Source: an uncultured Verrucomicrobiota bacterium (GTDB lineage Bacteria; Verrucomicrobiota; Verrucomicrobiia; Limisphaerales; UBA9464). Taken from it: a DNA stretch of 64,000 nucleotides. Position numbers and translations under genes: made by a program. Numbering within the stretch: position 1 is the stretch's first letter; every line of letters starts with the position of its first letter. This document shows, in pieces, positions 57,521 through 64,000 of the stretch. The notes beneath the pieces are model-generated. The model ran no database searches, was not told where the DNA came from, and saw nothing but the letters and a program-made list of their open reading frames with translations. The stretch is taken from NCBI GenBank assembly GCA_903910585.1, contig CAIWAH010000190.1, forward strand, positions 1 through 64,000. Reading direction: 5' to 3'.

Positions 57521-59134
57521 TCACTTGGGGTTGCCGCGGTCCATCCAGGTGCGGACCGCCTGGGCCATGTTGCTGGGGTTCTCGCGGATCAGGCGGTTGA
57601 GCACCTCCACGGAGACGACGCCGGGAGCGAGCTCCTCCTCGTCGGCATGGCCGTTGCCCTTGCCCTTGCCGTGCCCATTGCCGGCCAGCTGGCCGACAGG
57701 GATGCCAAGCGGGATGTCCTCCATCGGGGTCTTCTTCACGGCGCGCCAGAAGAAGCCGAGGACACCGAGGCCGAGGGCCGGGTAGGCGAGCTTCGCGAAA
57801 AGCTCGATCCAGAACTGCTTCTGGCTGTCCTTCTCCAGCCTTTGGGCCATTTCCAGGGCCGGCTGGTCATTGAACGGAATCTCCTCGAGCGTGATCTCGT
57901 CGTTCCGGGTCGCGTCCCCCTCGACGATCCCGAGGGCGCTCTGAACGGTCTTGCGGAGCTTTTGGATTTCCTCGGGCGAGCGGGGGGCGGCGACGCGGTT
58001 GGTGCCCGAGCCGGTGAATCGGGAAGCGATGAACACGGCGGCGGAGAGCCGCTTCAGGCCGCCGGCGGCCTGGGTCAGGCTACTGGTGGTCTTGTTGATC
58101 TCGTATTGGTTGTTCGTGACCTTCTTCTTGGTGTTCGTCTGGTTGGTCGAATTCAGCGCGGAGACGCTGTTGGTCTCGCCAGTGTTGAGGCTGATGCCGG
58201 GAGCGCTGCCGGAACCGCTGGGCGTGGTGACCAGCGAATCGGTGTTCTCGTCGTTCATCGTCGCACTGCGGAGCACCTGACCCTCAGGATCGAATTTCTC
58301 CTCGGTGCGGATGATGCTGTCGAAGTTGATTTCGGCCGAGACCCGGACGACGGCCTGGCCGGGACCGAGAACCTTTTCGAGCATGCCCTCGACCTTCTTG
58401 GTGAAGTGATCCTCCAGCTGCTTGCGGGCGCCGAGCTGGGTGGTGGTCAGGCCCGACATCGAGTTGTCCTCGTTGCTTTCACTCAGGACGTTGCCGAAAT
58501 TGTCCACGACGGAGACAAAGTTGGGCGAAAGGCCTTCCACGGCGTTGGCGACGAGGGAACGGATGGCGTTGACGGTCTGGGGCGGCAACTGCGGGTTGCT
58601 CGTGCGCACAAAAACCGACGCGGTGGGACGTTTGGGACGGTCGGCAATCAGGCGGTTCTCCGGCATCACGATCAGCACCTGGGCCTTCTCGATGCTGTCC
58701 ACCTCCTCGATGGTCCGGGAAAGCTCGCCCTGGATGGCGCGGAGCAGGTTGGCCCGCTGGACCAGGTCCGAGATGCCGAACGCCGGCTTGTCGAACAGCT
58801 CATAGCCGACCGCGGAACTGCTCTTGCCAATGCCCTTGGCGGCGAGCTGCCAGCGCATCAGGTGAACCTTGTCGGAGGGAACGTAGATGCTGCCGTTGCG
58901 GATCTGGTGATCCACCTTCGCGTCATTGAGCGCGGAAACGACCTTGGCCGACTCGGCCTCGTCCAGCTTTCCGTAGAGCAGCGAGTAGTCGGGCCGGGAC
59001 GACCAGAGGCCGACGCCGACGAGCCCGATGACGAGGGCCAGTCCGGCCAGCACGATGGACACGCGCTGGTTGAGGCCGAGCTCCTTCCAGGTGGTGAGCA
59101 GTTGCTGACCGAAGTTTTGCGGATTGGCGTTCAC
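57521..59134 (-). CDS. fliF: Flagellar MS-ring protein FliF
   Basis: A 537-residue protein with two membrane helices (about 25-45 and 440-460) and the ring-building domains between: YSLLYGKLDEAESAKVVSAL, MRWQLAAKGIGKSSSAVGYE, VQRANLLRAIQGELSRTIEE, SVRTSNPQLPPQTVNAIRSL-like sequence and PGQAVVRVSAEINFD. The C-terminal tail, SVEVLNRLIRENPSNMAQAV and RTWM, is the FliG-binding segment. It is the first structure of the basal body. Confidence 0.95.
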   Translation of the reverse strand: MNANPQNFGQQLLTTWKELGLNQRVSIVLAGLALVIGLVGVGLWSSRPDYSLLYGKLDEAESAKVVSALNDAKVDHQIRNGSIYVPSDKVHLMRWQLAAKGIGKSSSAVGYELFDKPAFGISDLVQRANLLRAIQGELSRTIEEVDSIEKAQVLIVMPENRLIADRPKRPTASVFVRTSNPQLPPQTVNAIRSLVANAVEGLSPNFVSVVDNFGNVLSESNEDNSMSGLTTTQLGARKQLEDHFTKKVEGMLEKVLGPGQAVVRVSAEINFDSIIRTEEKFDPEGQVLRSATMNDENTDSLVTTPSGSGSAPGISLNTGETNSVSALNSTNQTNTKKKVTNNQYEINKTTSSLTQAAGGLKRLSAAVFIASRFTGSGTNRVAAPRSPEEIQKLRKTVQSALGIVEGDATRNDEITLEEIPFNDQPALEMAQRLEKDSQKQFWIELFAKLAYPALGLGVLGFFWRAVKKTPMEDIPLGIPVGQLAGNGHGKGKGNGHADEEELAPGVVSVEVLNRLIRENPSNMAQAVRTWMDRGNPK

Positions 59135-59153
59135 GGGGGAAAATCAATGGGGC

Positions 59154-59639
59154 TCAGACCTGCATCCGCATGAGTTCCTGATACGACTCGAGCAGCTTGT
59201 TGCGGACTTCGACCATGAGCTGAAACGACACGCTCGCCTCCTCCATCGCGATCATGGTCTGGTGCAGCGACACGTCCTTGCCGGACAGCAGGCCCTTCAC
59301 CGACTCGCTGGCGGCGGCGCCCTTGGCGTTGACCTCGCCGACCATGTCGCTGAGCAGGTTGCCGAAGACATCGGGGCCGCCGGTGCCGGTGATGGGGGTG
59401 AACGACGCCGGCTTGGCGATGGCCGGGGTGTCCATCGCCGGCTGGCCGGCCGGAAAGAGGGAGGAAAGCTGCTGGAGATTGGGGGCGCCCTGCGGGCCGG
59501 CCGCGCCGCCGGTGGGGCCCACCAGCGAGGAGAGCTTCTGCAATTCCGCCTGCGGAATGGCCCCGCCCTTGCCCGCTCCCGGCTGGAGGGACTGGAACTG
59601 GGACATCGGCAGTGAGCCGAGGGCGGAAAGCGGGTTCAT
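59154..59639 (-). CDS. fliE: Flagellar hook-basal body protein FliE, extended
   Basis: A protein of 161 residues. The last 75 residues match FliE (FGNLLSDMVGEVNAKGAAAS, LLSGKDVSLHQTMIAMEEAS, VSFQLMVEVRNKLLESYQEL). FliE is normally about 100 residues; here a Gly/Pro/Gln-rich stretch of about 60 residues is added in front. A later start at the internal Met near 59606 is possible but would still leave an extension. FliE joins the MS ring to the rod. Confidence 0.85.
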   Translation of the reverse strand: MNPLSALGSLPMSQFQSLQPGAGKGGAIPQAELQKLSSLVGPTGGAAGPQGAPNLQQLSSLFPAGQPAMDTPAIAKPASFTPITGTGGPDVFGNLLSDMVGEVNAKGAAASESVKGLLSGKDVSLHQTMIAMEEASVSFQLMVEVRNKLLESYQELMRMQV

Positions 59640-59658
59640 GGCGCGGCGGGTTCAGGGC

Positions 59659-60090
59659 TCAGCGGCGGCCGATCGACAGCGTTTGCAGGGCCATGGAACG
59701 GGCGTTCTTGACGACCGCGAGGTTCGCCTCGAAGGCCCGGGACGAGGAAATGAGGTCCGCCATCTCCGAATGCACGCTGATGTCCGGGAGCGAGACCATC
59801 TTCGTGTTCGGGTCGGCGTCCGGATGGTCGGGCGCATAGACCAGGCGGGGCGGGCGTTTGTCGGACGTGATGCCCGTCACCCGGACCATCGTGGGCGCCG
59901 TGTCGGCGAAGTCGCCCATCTGGTTCGCGAGCACACTTTCGAAGTTCACCACCTGCCGCTGGTAGGGCTTGCCGTCGGGGCCGCGGGAGGAATTGGCGTT
60001 CGCAATGTTCTGGGAGACGACCTCCATGCGGATGCGCTCGGCATTGAGCGCGGAGGAGGTGGTCGTGACGCCGGGAATGAGGTTGATCAT
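59659..60090 (-). CDS. flgC: Flagellar rod protein FlgC
   Basis: A 143-residue rod protein with the family N-terminus (TSSALNAERIRMEVVSQNIA, NANSSRGPDGKPYQRQVVNF), the centre VRVTGITSDKRPPRLVYAPD and the C-terminal VSLPDISVHSEMADLISSSR, AFEANLAVVKNARSMA. It follows flgB by 11 bases. Confidence 0.95.
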   Translation of the reverse strand: MINLIPGVTTTSSALNAERIRMEVVSQNIANANSSRGPDGKPYQRQVVNFESVLANQMGDFADTAPTMVRVTGITSDKRPPRLVYAPDHPDADPNTKMVSLPDISVHSEMADLISSSRAFEANLAVVKNARSMALQTLSIGRR

Positions 60091-60101
60091 ACGCGGGGAG
60101 G

Positions 60102-60485
60102 TCAGGCCGGACGGCCGGTGATGGCGAGGCGCAGTCGCAGGAGGGAACCGGTCACCAGTTGGGTCTCCAGCGAATGGGCCAGCGAGTTCTGGGTGAGCTG
60201 CATCAGCTCGCTTTCGAGCTGCACGGTGTTGCCGTCGGCAGCCGCGGCGACCGCCGTGGTGTCCACCGAGACAACCGGCTTCAGGGCCGTCATCTTGGCG
60301 GCGTCGCCGTTTCCAATGGCGGTCTGAAGCTGGGTTTGGAATGACGGTGCCAGATCTACGCGCCGGTAGCCGGGCGTCTCGAGATTCGCCAGGTTCGCGG
60401 CGATGGCCTGATGCCGGGCGGCCGTGGCGTCCAGCATCTGCTTGCTGGCGACATAGGTCGGTTGGGCAAAGATGGCGTTGATCAT
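60102..60485 (-). CDS. flgB: Flagellar rod protein FlgB
   Basis: A 127-residue rod protein: MLDATAARHQAIAANLANLE, TPGYRRVDLAPSFQTQLQTA and VQLESELMQLTQNSLAHSLE. It is the first gene of the 15-gene flagellar operon running to fliN. The ATG at 60485 is about 20 bases downstream of the predicted sigma-54 start of transcription. Confidence 0.93.
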   Translation of the reverse strand: MINAIFAQPTYVASKQMLDATAARHQAIAANLANLETPGYRRVDLAPSFQTQLQTAIGNGDAAKMTALKPVVSVDTTAVAAAADGNTVQLESELMQLTQNSLAHSLETQLVTGSLLRLRLAITGRPA

Positions 60486-60517
60486 GGCAGGCAATTCCTG
60501 TTCGACGCCTGCGGCAA

Positions 60518-60533
60518 AGCACCCGTTGTGCCA
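60518..60533 (-). promoter_or_regulatory. Sigma-54-type promoter of the flagellar operon
   Basis: On the minus strand the sequence TGGCAC-aacgg-GTGCT has the GG-N10-GC spacing of -24/-12 promoters, with a perfect -24 half and one mismatch (G for T) in the -12 half. Transcription would begin near 60506, just ahead of flgB. An enhancer-binding activator would be needed and is not in the window. Confidence 0.6.
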
Positions 60534-60595
60534 TCAGGGCAAACACGCGGATTTGCAGGGGTTTCCGGACATTTCGGCTAACGGCAGGATGCCTA

Positions 60596-60614
60596 CCCGG
60601 AAATTCTTTCCGGG
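60596..60614. promoter_or_regulatory. Hairpin or operator upstream of flgB and the lipoprotein gene
   Basis: CCCGGAAA-ttc-TTTCCGGG is a perfect 8-bp stem with a 3-base loop in the 218-base divergent region between flgB and the lipoprotein gene. It is about 65 bases upstream of the -24/-12 promoter, a usual distance for an activator site; it also resembles the short-loop REP palindromes of this genome. Confidence 0.4.
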
Positions 60615-60703
60615 CGCCTCCGACCGACTAGGCAAACGACGCATGACCGAGCTTTGACAGGATCGGACCGTGACTTTCAGGGGAGCGGGCGCAGGTTGAA
60701 GGC

Positions 60704-61282
60704 ATGAAGGTCCCGAACGTCATCGGCGCTCTGGCGGGGACTTTTTGGTTGGCGGCACTGGTGGTTCTGGCGGGCTGCGAGCGGCCGGTCGAGGAGGCCA
60801 ACGACCGCGCCCACCTGTCCTCGCACGAACGCCAGTTGCTGGGGCCCAAGCTGGATGAGCGTTCCGGCGGGTTCTCCTACTACATCCCCCGCAACTGGGA
60901 GATCATCGACGTGGAGGACAGCGCCTACCGCGTCGCCATCGGTCCGCGCCGCAACGGTTACCTTGCCAACATCCGGGTCAGCCGCGAGTCGGCACAGGTC
61001 AACTTCAGCTACTATCTCCAGTTGGCCCGCCGGGAACTCGGCGAGCAGTTTATGAGCACCGGGGTCGAGGAGGACGACAGCTTCACGACTGTGGCCGGCG
61101 TGAAGGGCCGCCGATGGATCACCCACACGCTGCAGGCGGGGGAACGGGTCTGGCACGCCCATTATCTCTTTCCGGGACCGGGCAACGTCAAATTCGTCGT
61201 GTCCGCTTCGGCGACGCAATCCGACGCGAGGAAAGTTGCGGAAATGTCGGATGCGGCGGTGAAGACCCTGATCATTCGCTGA
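60704..61282 (+). CDS. Lipoprotein with PsbP/DUF1795-like domain
   Basis: A 192-residue protein with a lipobox (LVVLAGCER, Cys24), so it is lipid-anchored. The mature part has SGGFSYYIPRNWEIIDVEDS and AYRVAIGPRRNGYLANIRVS, then a GRRWITHTLQAGERVWHAHY strand series and VKFVVSASATQSDARKVAEM, similar to PsbP/DUF1795-like folds. The function is unknown. Its 3' end overlaps the convergent rbsK by 11 bases. Confidence 0.7.
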   Translation: MKVPNVIGALAGTFWLAALVVLAGCERPVEEANDRAHLSSHERQLLGPKLDERSGGFSYYIPRNWEIIDVEDSAYRVAIGPRRNGYLANIRVSRESAQVNFSYYLQLARRELGEQFMSTGVEEDDSFTTVAGVKGRRWITHTLQAGERVWHAHYLFPGPGNVKFVVSASATQSDARKVAEMSDAAVKTLIIR

Positions 61283-62198
61283 CGGCGGCCACGCGAGGAT
61301 CGGCCTCGACTTCGGCGCGGTCCGGAATGCTGGTCTGGGCGCCGCGTCGGGTGACGGCAATGGCGGCCGCCAAGTGCGCAAACCGGGCGGCGGCGATCAC
61401 CGATTTGCCCTCCAGCAGTTCGGTGGCAAAGGCTCCGATCCAGGCGTCTCCCGCGCCCACGGTGTCCACGGTATCCACCTGAAAGCCAGGCAGATGACCG
61501 GTGAATGAAGGGCAGTCGATCCACGCGCCGCCCGCGCCCAGCGTGATGACCAATCCCGGATGGGGCAGCCGTTGGCGAAGGGCCGTGGCGGCAAAGGCGG
61601 CCTCGGCCGGGGAGGTGACCGTTTGCCGGACGAGCATTGCCGCCTCCTGCTCGTTGGCGATGATCCAGGTGCAGCGGTTCAGCACGACGTCGGGCAGGGG
61701 CAGGCACGGCGCGGTGTTGAGGAACACCGGCACGCCCGCGGCATGCCCGAGCTCAATGGCCTTTCGGACGGCATCCAACGGCACTTCCAACTGGAGCAGC
61801 AGCGCCCGGCAATCCCGCAGGTCGCCGAGGGCGGCTTCGATGTCCGCCGGCGTCAGGGTCTCGTTCGCACCGGCCGCGACCACGATCTGGTTCTGGCCGG
61901 CACCATCCACGGTGATGAGGGCCGTGCCCGAGGCCTCCGTTTCGCGCCGCAGGATACGGGAGGTATCCACGCCGACCTCCGCCAACCCCGCCACCATCTC
62001 GCCACCAAAGGTGTCGGCTCCCACGGCCCCGATCATCGCGACCGGCAACCCCATCTTGGCGACCGCGTAGGCCTGGTTGGCACCCTTGCCACCGTGCGCG
62101 CTGCGAAAGTTTCGGCCCGGCACCGTTTCGCCCGGCTGGGGAAACCGGCCGACTTCCAGGGTGAGATCCATGTTGACGCTGCCGATGACCGTGAACAT
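61272..62198 (-). CDS. rbsK: Ribokinase (PfkB family)
   Basis: A 308-residue sugar kinase. The first signature is GSVNMDLTLEVGRFPQPGET and SAHGGKGANQAYAVAKMGLP, the second VDTVDTVGAGDAWIGAFATE with the catalytic Asp in GAGD. AAGANETLTPADIEAAL fits ribokinase rather than fructokinase. It phosphorylates ribose at C5. TAACCT lies 6 bases before the ATG as a likely -10 box. Confidence 0.87.
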   Translation of the reverse strand: MFTVIGSVNMDLTLEVGRFPQPGETVPGRNFRSAHGGKGANQAYAVAKMGLPVAMIGAVGADTFGGEMVAGLAEVGVDTSRILRRETEASGTALITVDGAGQNQIVVAAGANETLTPADIEAALGDLRDCRALLLQLEVPLDAVRKAIELGHAAGVPVFLNTAPCLPLPDVVLNRCTWIIANEQEAAMLVRQTVTSPAEAAFAATALRQRLPHPGLVITLGAGGAWIDCPSFTGHLPGFQVDTVDTVGAGDAWIGAFATELLEGKSVIAAARFAHLAAAIAVTRRGAQTSIPDRAEVEADPRVAAVSE

Positions 62199-62241
62199 GC
62201 CCCGAGGTTAGCCGAAGTCGGCCGGTTGGCGAGCGTTGCGC

Positions 62242-62269
62242 TTGCCGCTTTCGGGGCGCCTCCGATACT
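62242..62269 (+). promoter_or_regulatory. Promoter of the ACT-domain gene, start-codon-adjacent
   Basis: TTGCCG (62242-62247), a 16-base spacer and GATACT (62264-62269) form a sigma-70-type promoter. Only 6 bases separate the -10 box from the ATG, so the transcript should start at or next to the first codon. Confidence 0.55.
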
Positions 62270-62275
62270 CGCGCC

Positions 62276-62734
62276 ATGCCAGTGGCCACCCTGCGCAGTC
62301 GCGATTCCGAGCCGGTGATCCAGTTCAGCGTGTTCATGCCGAACCGCCTCGGCCGGCTCCATGAGCTGACCCGGCGCCTGGCTGATCGCGAGGTCCACAT
62401 CCTCGCGCTGACGGTGCTCGACACCACCGAGAGCACGATCCTGCGCTTCATCTCCGACGATCCGGATGCGGCCCGCCGGCTTCTGGAGGAGCACGGGTTT
62501 CCCATTACCGAAGTGGAGGTGCTGGCCGTCGAGGTGGATGGCGAAGGACGGCTCAAGGACGTGCTCGCGGCCTTGGTCGAAGCGGAGCTGAACATCCACT
62601 ACGTCTATCCGTTCCTCACCCGACCGGGCGGGAAATCCGCGCTGGTGATCAGCATCGAGGATCAGGAAGTCGCCGAGCAGGCCCTGCGTGCCCATCAGTT
62701 CACGGTCCTGTTCCAGCCTGACCTGAGCCGCTGA
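62276..62734 (+). CDS. Double ACT-domain protein
   Basis: A 152-residue protein with two ACT domains: VIQFSVFMPNRLGRLHELTR and VHILALTVLDTTESTILRFI (about 14-85), then VEVLAVEVDGEGRLKDVLAA and LNIHYVYPFLTRPGGKSALV (about 85-150). ACT domains bind amino acids. With no catalytic part, it is a regulatory or sensing protein. It is followed 4 bases later by the MOSC gene, so the two are co-transcribed. Confidence 0.85.
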   Translation: MPVATLRSRDSEPVIQFSVFMPNRLGRLHELTRRLADREVHILALTVLDTTESTILRFISDDPDAARRLLEEHGFPITEVEVLAVEVDGEGRLKDVLAALVEAELNIHYVYPFLTRPGGKSALVISIEDQEVAEQALRAHQFTVLFQPDLSR

Positions 62735-62738
62735 ACCC

Positions 62739-63560
62739 ATGCCCACCGCCACCCTGACGGGACTCTGGATTTATCCGGTCAAATCCTGCGGCGGACTTCG
62801 CCTCAATGAGTCCGTGCTCACTCCGCATGGTCTTGCCCACGACCGCGAGTGGATGGTTGTGCGGCCCGACGGAGGCTTCGTGACCCAGCGGGAGGAACCG
62901 CGGATGGCGCTGATCGAATCCGAACTGGGATCCGAAACCCTCGTGTTGCGGGCACCGCGGATGGAAGCCCTCGAAGTGCCCCTCAATGCCGCCTCTCGGA
63001 AGGCCCATCCGGCGACGGTTTGGGCCGACACCGTGAGCGCGTGGGACGAAGGCGGGCGGGCGGCTGCCTGGTTGGGGGAGTTTTTGCAGGGGAACTTCCG
63101 GCTCGTCCGCTGGGATCCGGCACAGCGTCGGCGCACCGATCCGAAGTGGACGGCGGACAGCCCGGGCGAAGCCTACTTCGGCGATGCGTATCCGTATCTG
63201 CTGCTGGGCGAGGAAACCTTGGCCGACCTGAATGAGCGGCTGCAGCCCGGCCATCCAATGCCGTTGGACCGCTTTCGCACGAACCTCCTGGTGACCGGAC
63301 TCGGTGTCGCCGGCGAAGACCGGGCGGCCACCTTGCGTGGCGGTGCGGTCGAGTTTCGTGTCGTGAAGCCCTGCACCCGGTGCGTGATGACGACCACCGA
63401 TCAGCAGACGGGCGTCCGCGGCAGCGAGCCGCTGCGCACCCTGGCTGGCTACCGCCACGACCCGCGGTTCAGCGCGCCGGTGTTCGGGCAGAACGCCGTG
63501 CTGGTCCGCGGCGCCGGCCTCATGTTGCGGGTCGGAGAAACGTTCGAGGCAGCCGCCTGA
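62739..63560 (+). CDS. MOSC-domain protein (YcbX/mARC-like)
   Basis: A 273-residue protein with the N-terminal MOSC beta-barrel (LTGLWIYPVKSCGGLRLNES, LAHDREWMVVRPDGGFVTQR) and the MOSC core (DRFRTNLLVTGLG, VEFRVVKPCTRCVMTTTDQQ). The Cys in PCTRC is the expected molybdenum ligand. E. coli YcbX and eukaryotic mARC reduce N-hydroxylated compounds and share this plan. The [2Fe-2S] domain of YcbX is absent, so an electron-transfer partner is needed. Confidence 0.85.
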   Translation: MPTATLTGLWIYPVKSCGGLRLNESVLTPHGLAHDREWMVVRPDGGFVTQREEPRMALIESELGSETLVLRAPRMEALEVPLNAASRKAHPATVWADTVSAWDEGGRAAAWLGEFLQGNFRLVRWDPAQRRRTDPKWTADSPGEAYFGDAYPYLLLGEETLADLNERLQPGHPMPLDRFRTNLLVTGLGVAGEDRAATLRGGAVEFRVVKPCTRCVMTTTDQQTGVRGSEPLRTLAGYRHDPRFSAPVFGQNAVLVRGAGLMLRVGETFEAAA

Positions 63561-63595
63561 CTTCGCTCACGCGAGGCGCCATTGATCAAAATGGC

Positions 63596-64000
63596 TCAGG
63601 GCACCACTGCCCGGAAAAACTGGGGTGAGATTTGAGCTGAGGGAGGCAGTGGAACCGGTTGGGTATTCGGTTCGGCGGTAAGATCGCTCACGGTTTCCCA
63701 GTTTCTCAGGTCCGACGAGTGCTCGATCCGATAGACGGCGCCCGGGGTGCCGCTCAGTGTCAACTGGAGGCCGGCACCGGTCTCCGAGGTTGATGCGGTG
63801 AGAATTGCCGGTGCTGCGACCACGGCCGGCACAGGCTCGACCGCAAAGACGACGGGTGTTTCCAGACTCCATGCATTGGTGCCGTCCACGGTGGCCCGGG
63901 CTTGGAACCAAAGTGTGTAGAGTCCGTTGGTGCTGAAACCAAGGTTGTGGTGTTCGTGACCGCCCGCCACCGGCGTAAAACGGTCTGTCTCGGTCAGTCC
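63596..64000 (-). CDS. Surface-anchored protein, C-terminal part (runs off the window)
   Basis: The frame is open to the right edge and lacks its start. The first visible codons read TDRFTPVAGGHEHHNLGFST and NGLYTLWFQARATVDGTNAW, the repeat found in choice-of-anchor M / P_Ac_wall-type surface proteins. A Pro/Ala linker follows, then a strand-rich end with YRIEHSSDLRNWETVSDLTA and FFRAVVP, a C-terminal pattern common in secreted Verrucomicrobia proteins. The upstream part is not in the window. Confidence 0.75.
   Translation of the reverse strand, partial: GLTETDRFTPVAGGHEHHNLGFSTNGLYTLWFQARATVDGTNAWSLETPVVFAVEPVPAVVAAPAILTASTSETGAGLQLTLSGTPGAVYRIEHSSDLRNWETVSDLTAEPNTQPVPLPPSAQISPQFFRAVVP

Overview
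The window is GC-rich DNA from a flagellated, Gram-negative bacterium. Dispersed GTAG-headed palindromic repeats, DUF1501-free but Verrucomicrobia-like gene neighbourhoods (secreted hypothetical proteins, a DUF5690/HD phosphonate cluster, an EF-hand acyltransferase) and the heptose-1-phosphate adenylyltransferase (LPS precursor) make Verrucomicrobiota the most likely phylum. This is an inference from gene content; there is no rRNA gene in the window to confirm it.

Layout. 1-3041: two composite hairpin repeats around an XRE regulator and a truncated cytosine methyltransferase, an HNH nuclease, one unknown gene and a repeat-filled gap. 3042-7747: an intact phosphonoacetaldehyde-type aldehyde dehydrogenase preceded on its 3' side by four partial copies of its own 3' end, which bracket a BIME-like repeat, a DUF433/DUF5615 toxin-antitoxin pair and an acyltransferase with inserted EF-hands. 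7811-18953: a Wzz-like gene with an internal stop, RapA with a repeat-derived in-frame insertion, rfaE2, yhbY, a GAF histidine kinase, glnS, a TPR membrane protein and cardiolipin synthase. 18974-24987: an Fe-S cluster region (Rrf2 regulator with promoter and palindromic operator, IscU, an IscS-like protein lacking the PLP lysine, a di-haem peroxidase, Mrp), a structured RNA candidate with 6S-like shape, and a CPBP protease. 25054-30106: LysR, DUF3016 lipoprotein, ThiS, UPF0158 and a large DUF4062-STAND-TM-PEGA-FecR protein in lower-GC DNA. 30335-43449: oxidoreductase, tRNA-Arg, esterase, YkgJ, a secreted protein, PIG-L, TlyA, NAD kinase, LacI, ArgJ, a REP-associated tyrosine transposase between two 105-bp repeats, CysS and a small membrane protein. 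43454-47783: a phosphonate-type operon (PHP hydrolase, alcohol dehydrogenase, HD oxygenase, DUF5690 transporter-like protein). 48629-60485: one continuous flagellar operon flgBC-fliEFGHIJ-motE-fliK-flgD-flgE-fliLMN read leftward from a sigma-54-type promoter. 60704-64000: lipoprotein, ribokinase, ACT and MOSC proteins and the end of a surface protein.

How it fits together. The flagellar block builds the basal body, export ATPase, switch and hook. The Rrf2-IscU-NifS-like-Mrp stretch handles Fe-S clusters, though the desulfurase paralogue may be inactive. The PhnY-like dehydrogenase and the PhnZ/alcohol dehydrogenase cluster are 36 kb apart and may both serve phosphonate use. The main themes for follow-up are gene-terminus duplications that act like insertion scars, a RAYT/REP repeat system whose palindromes have entered reading frames, and the unusual STAND protein.
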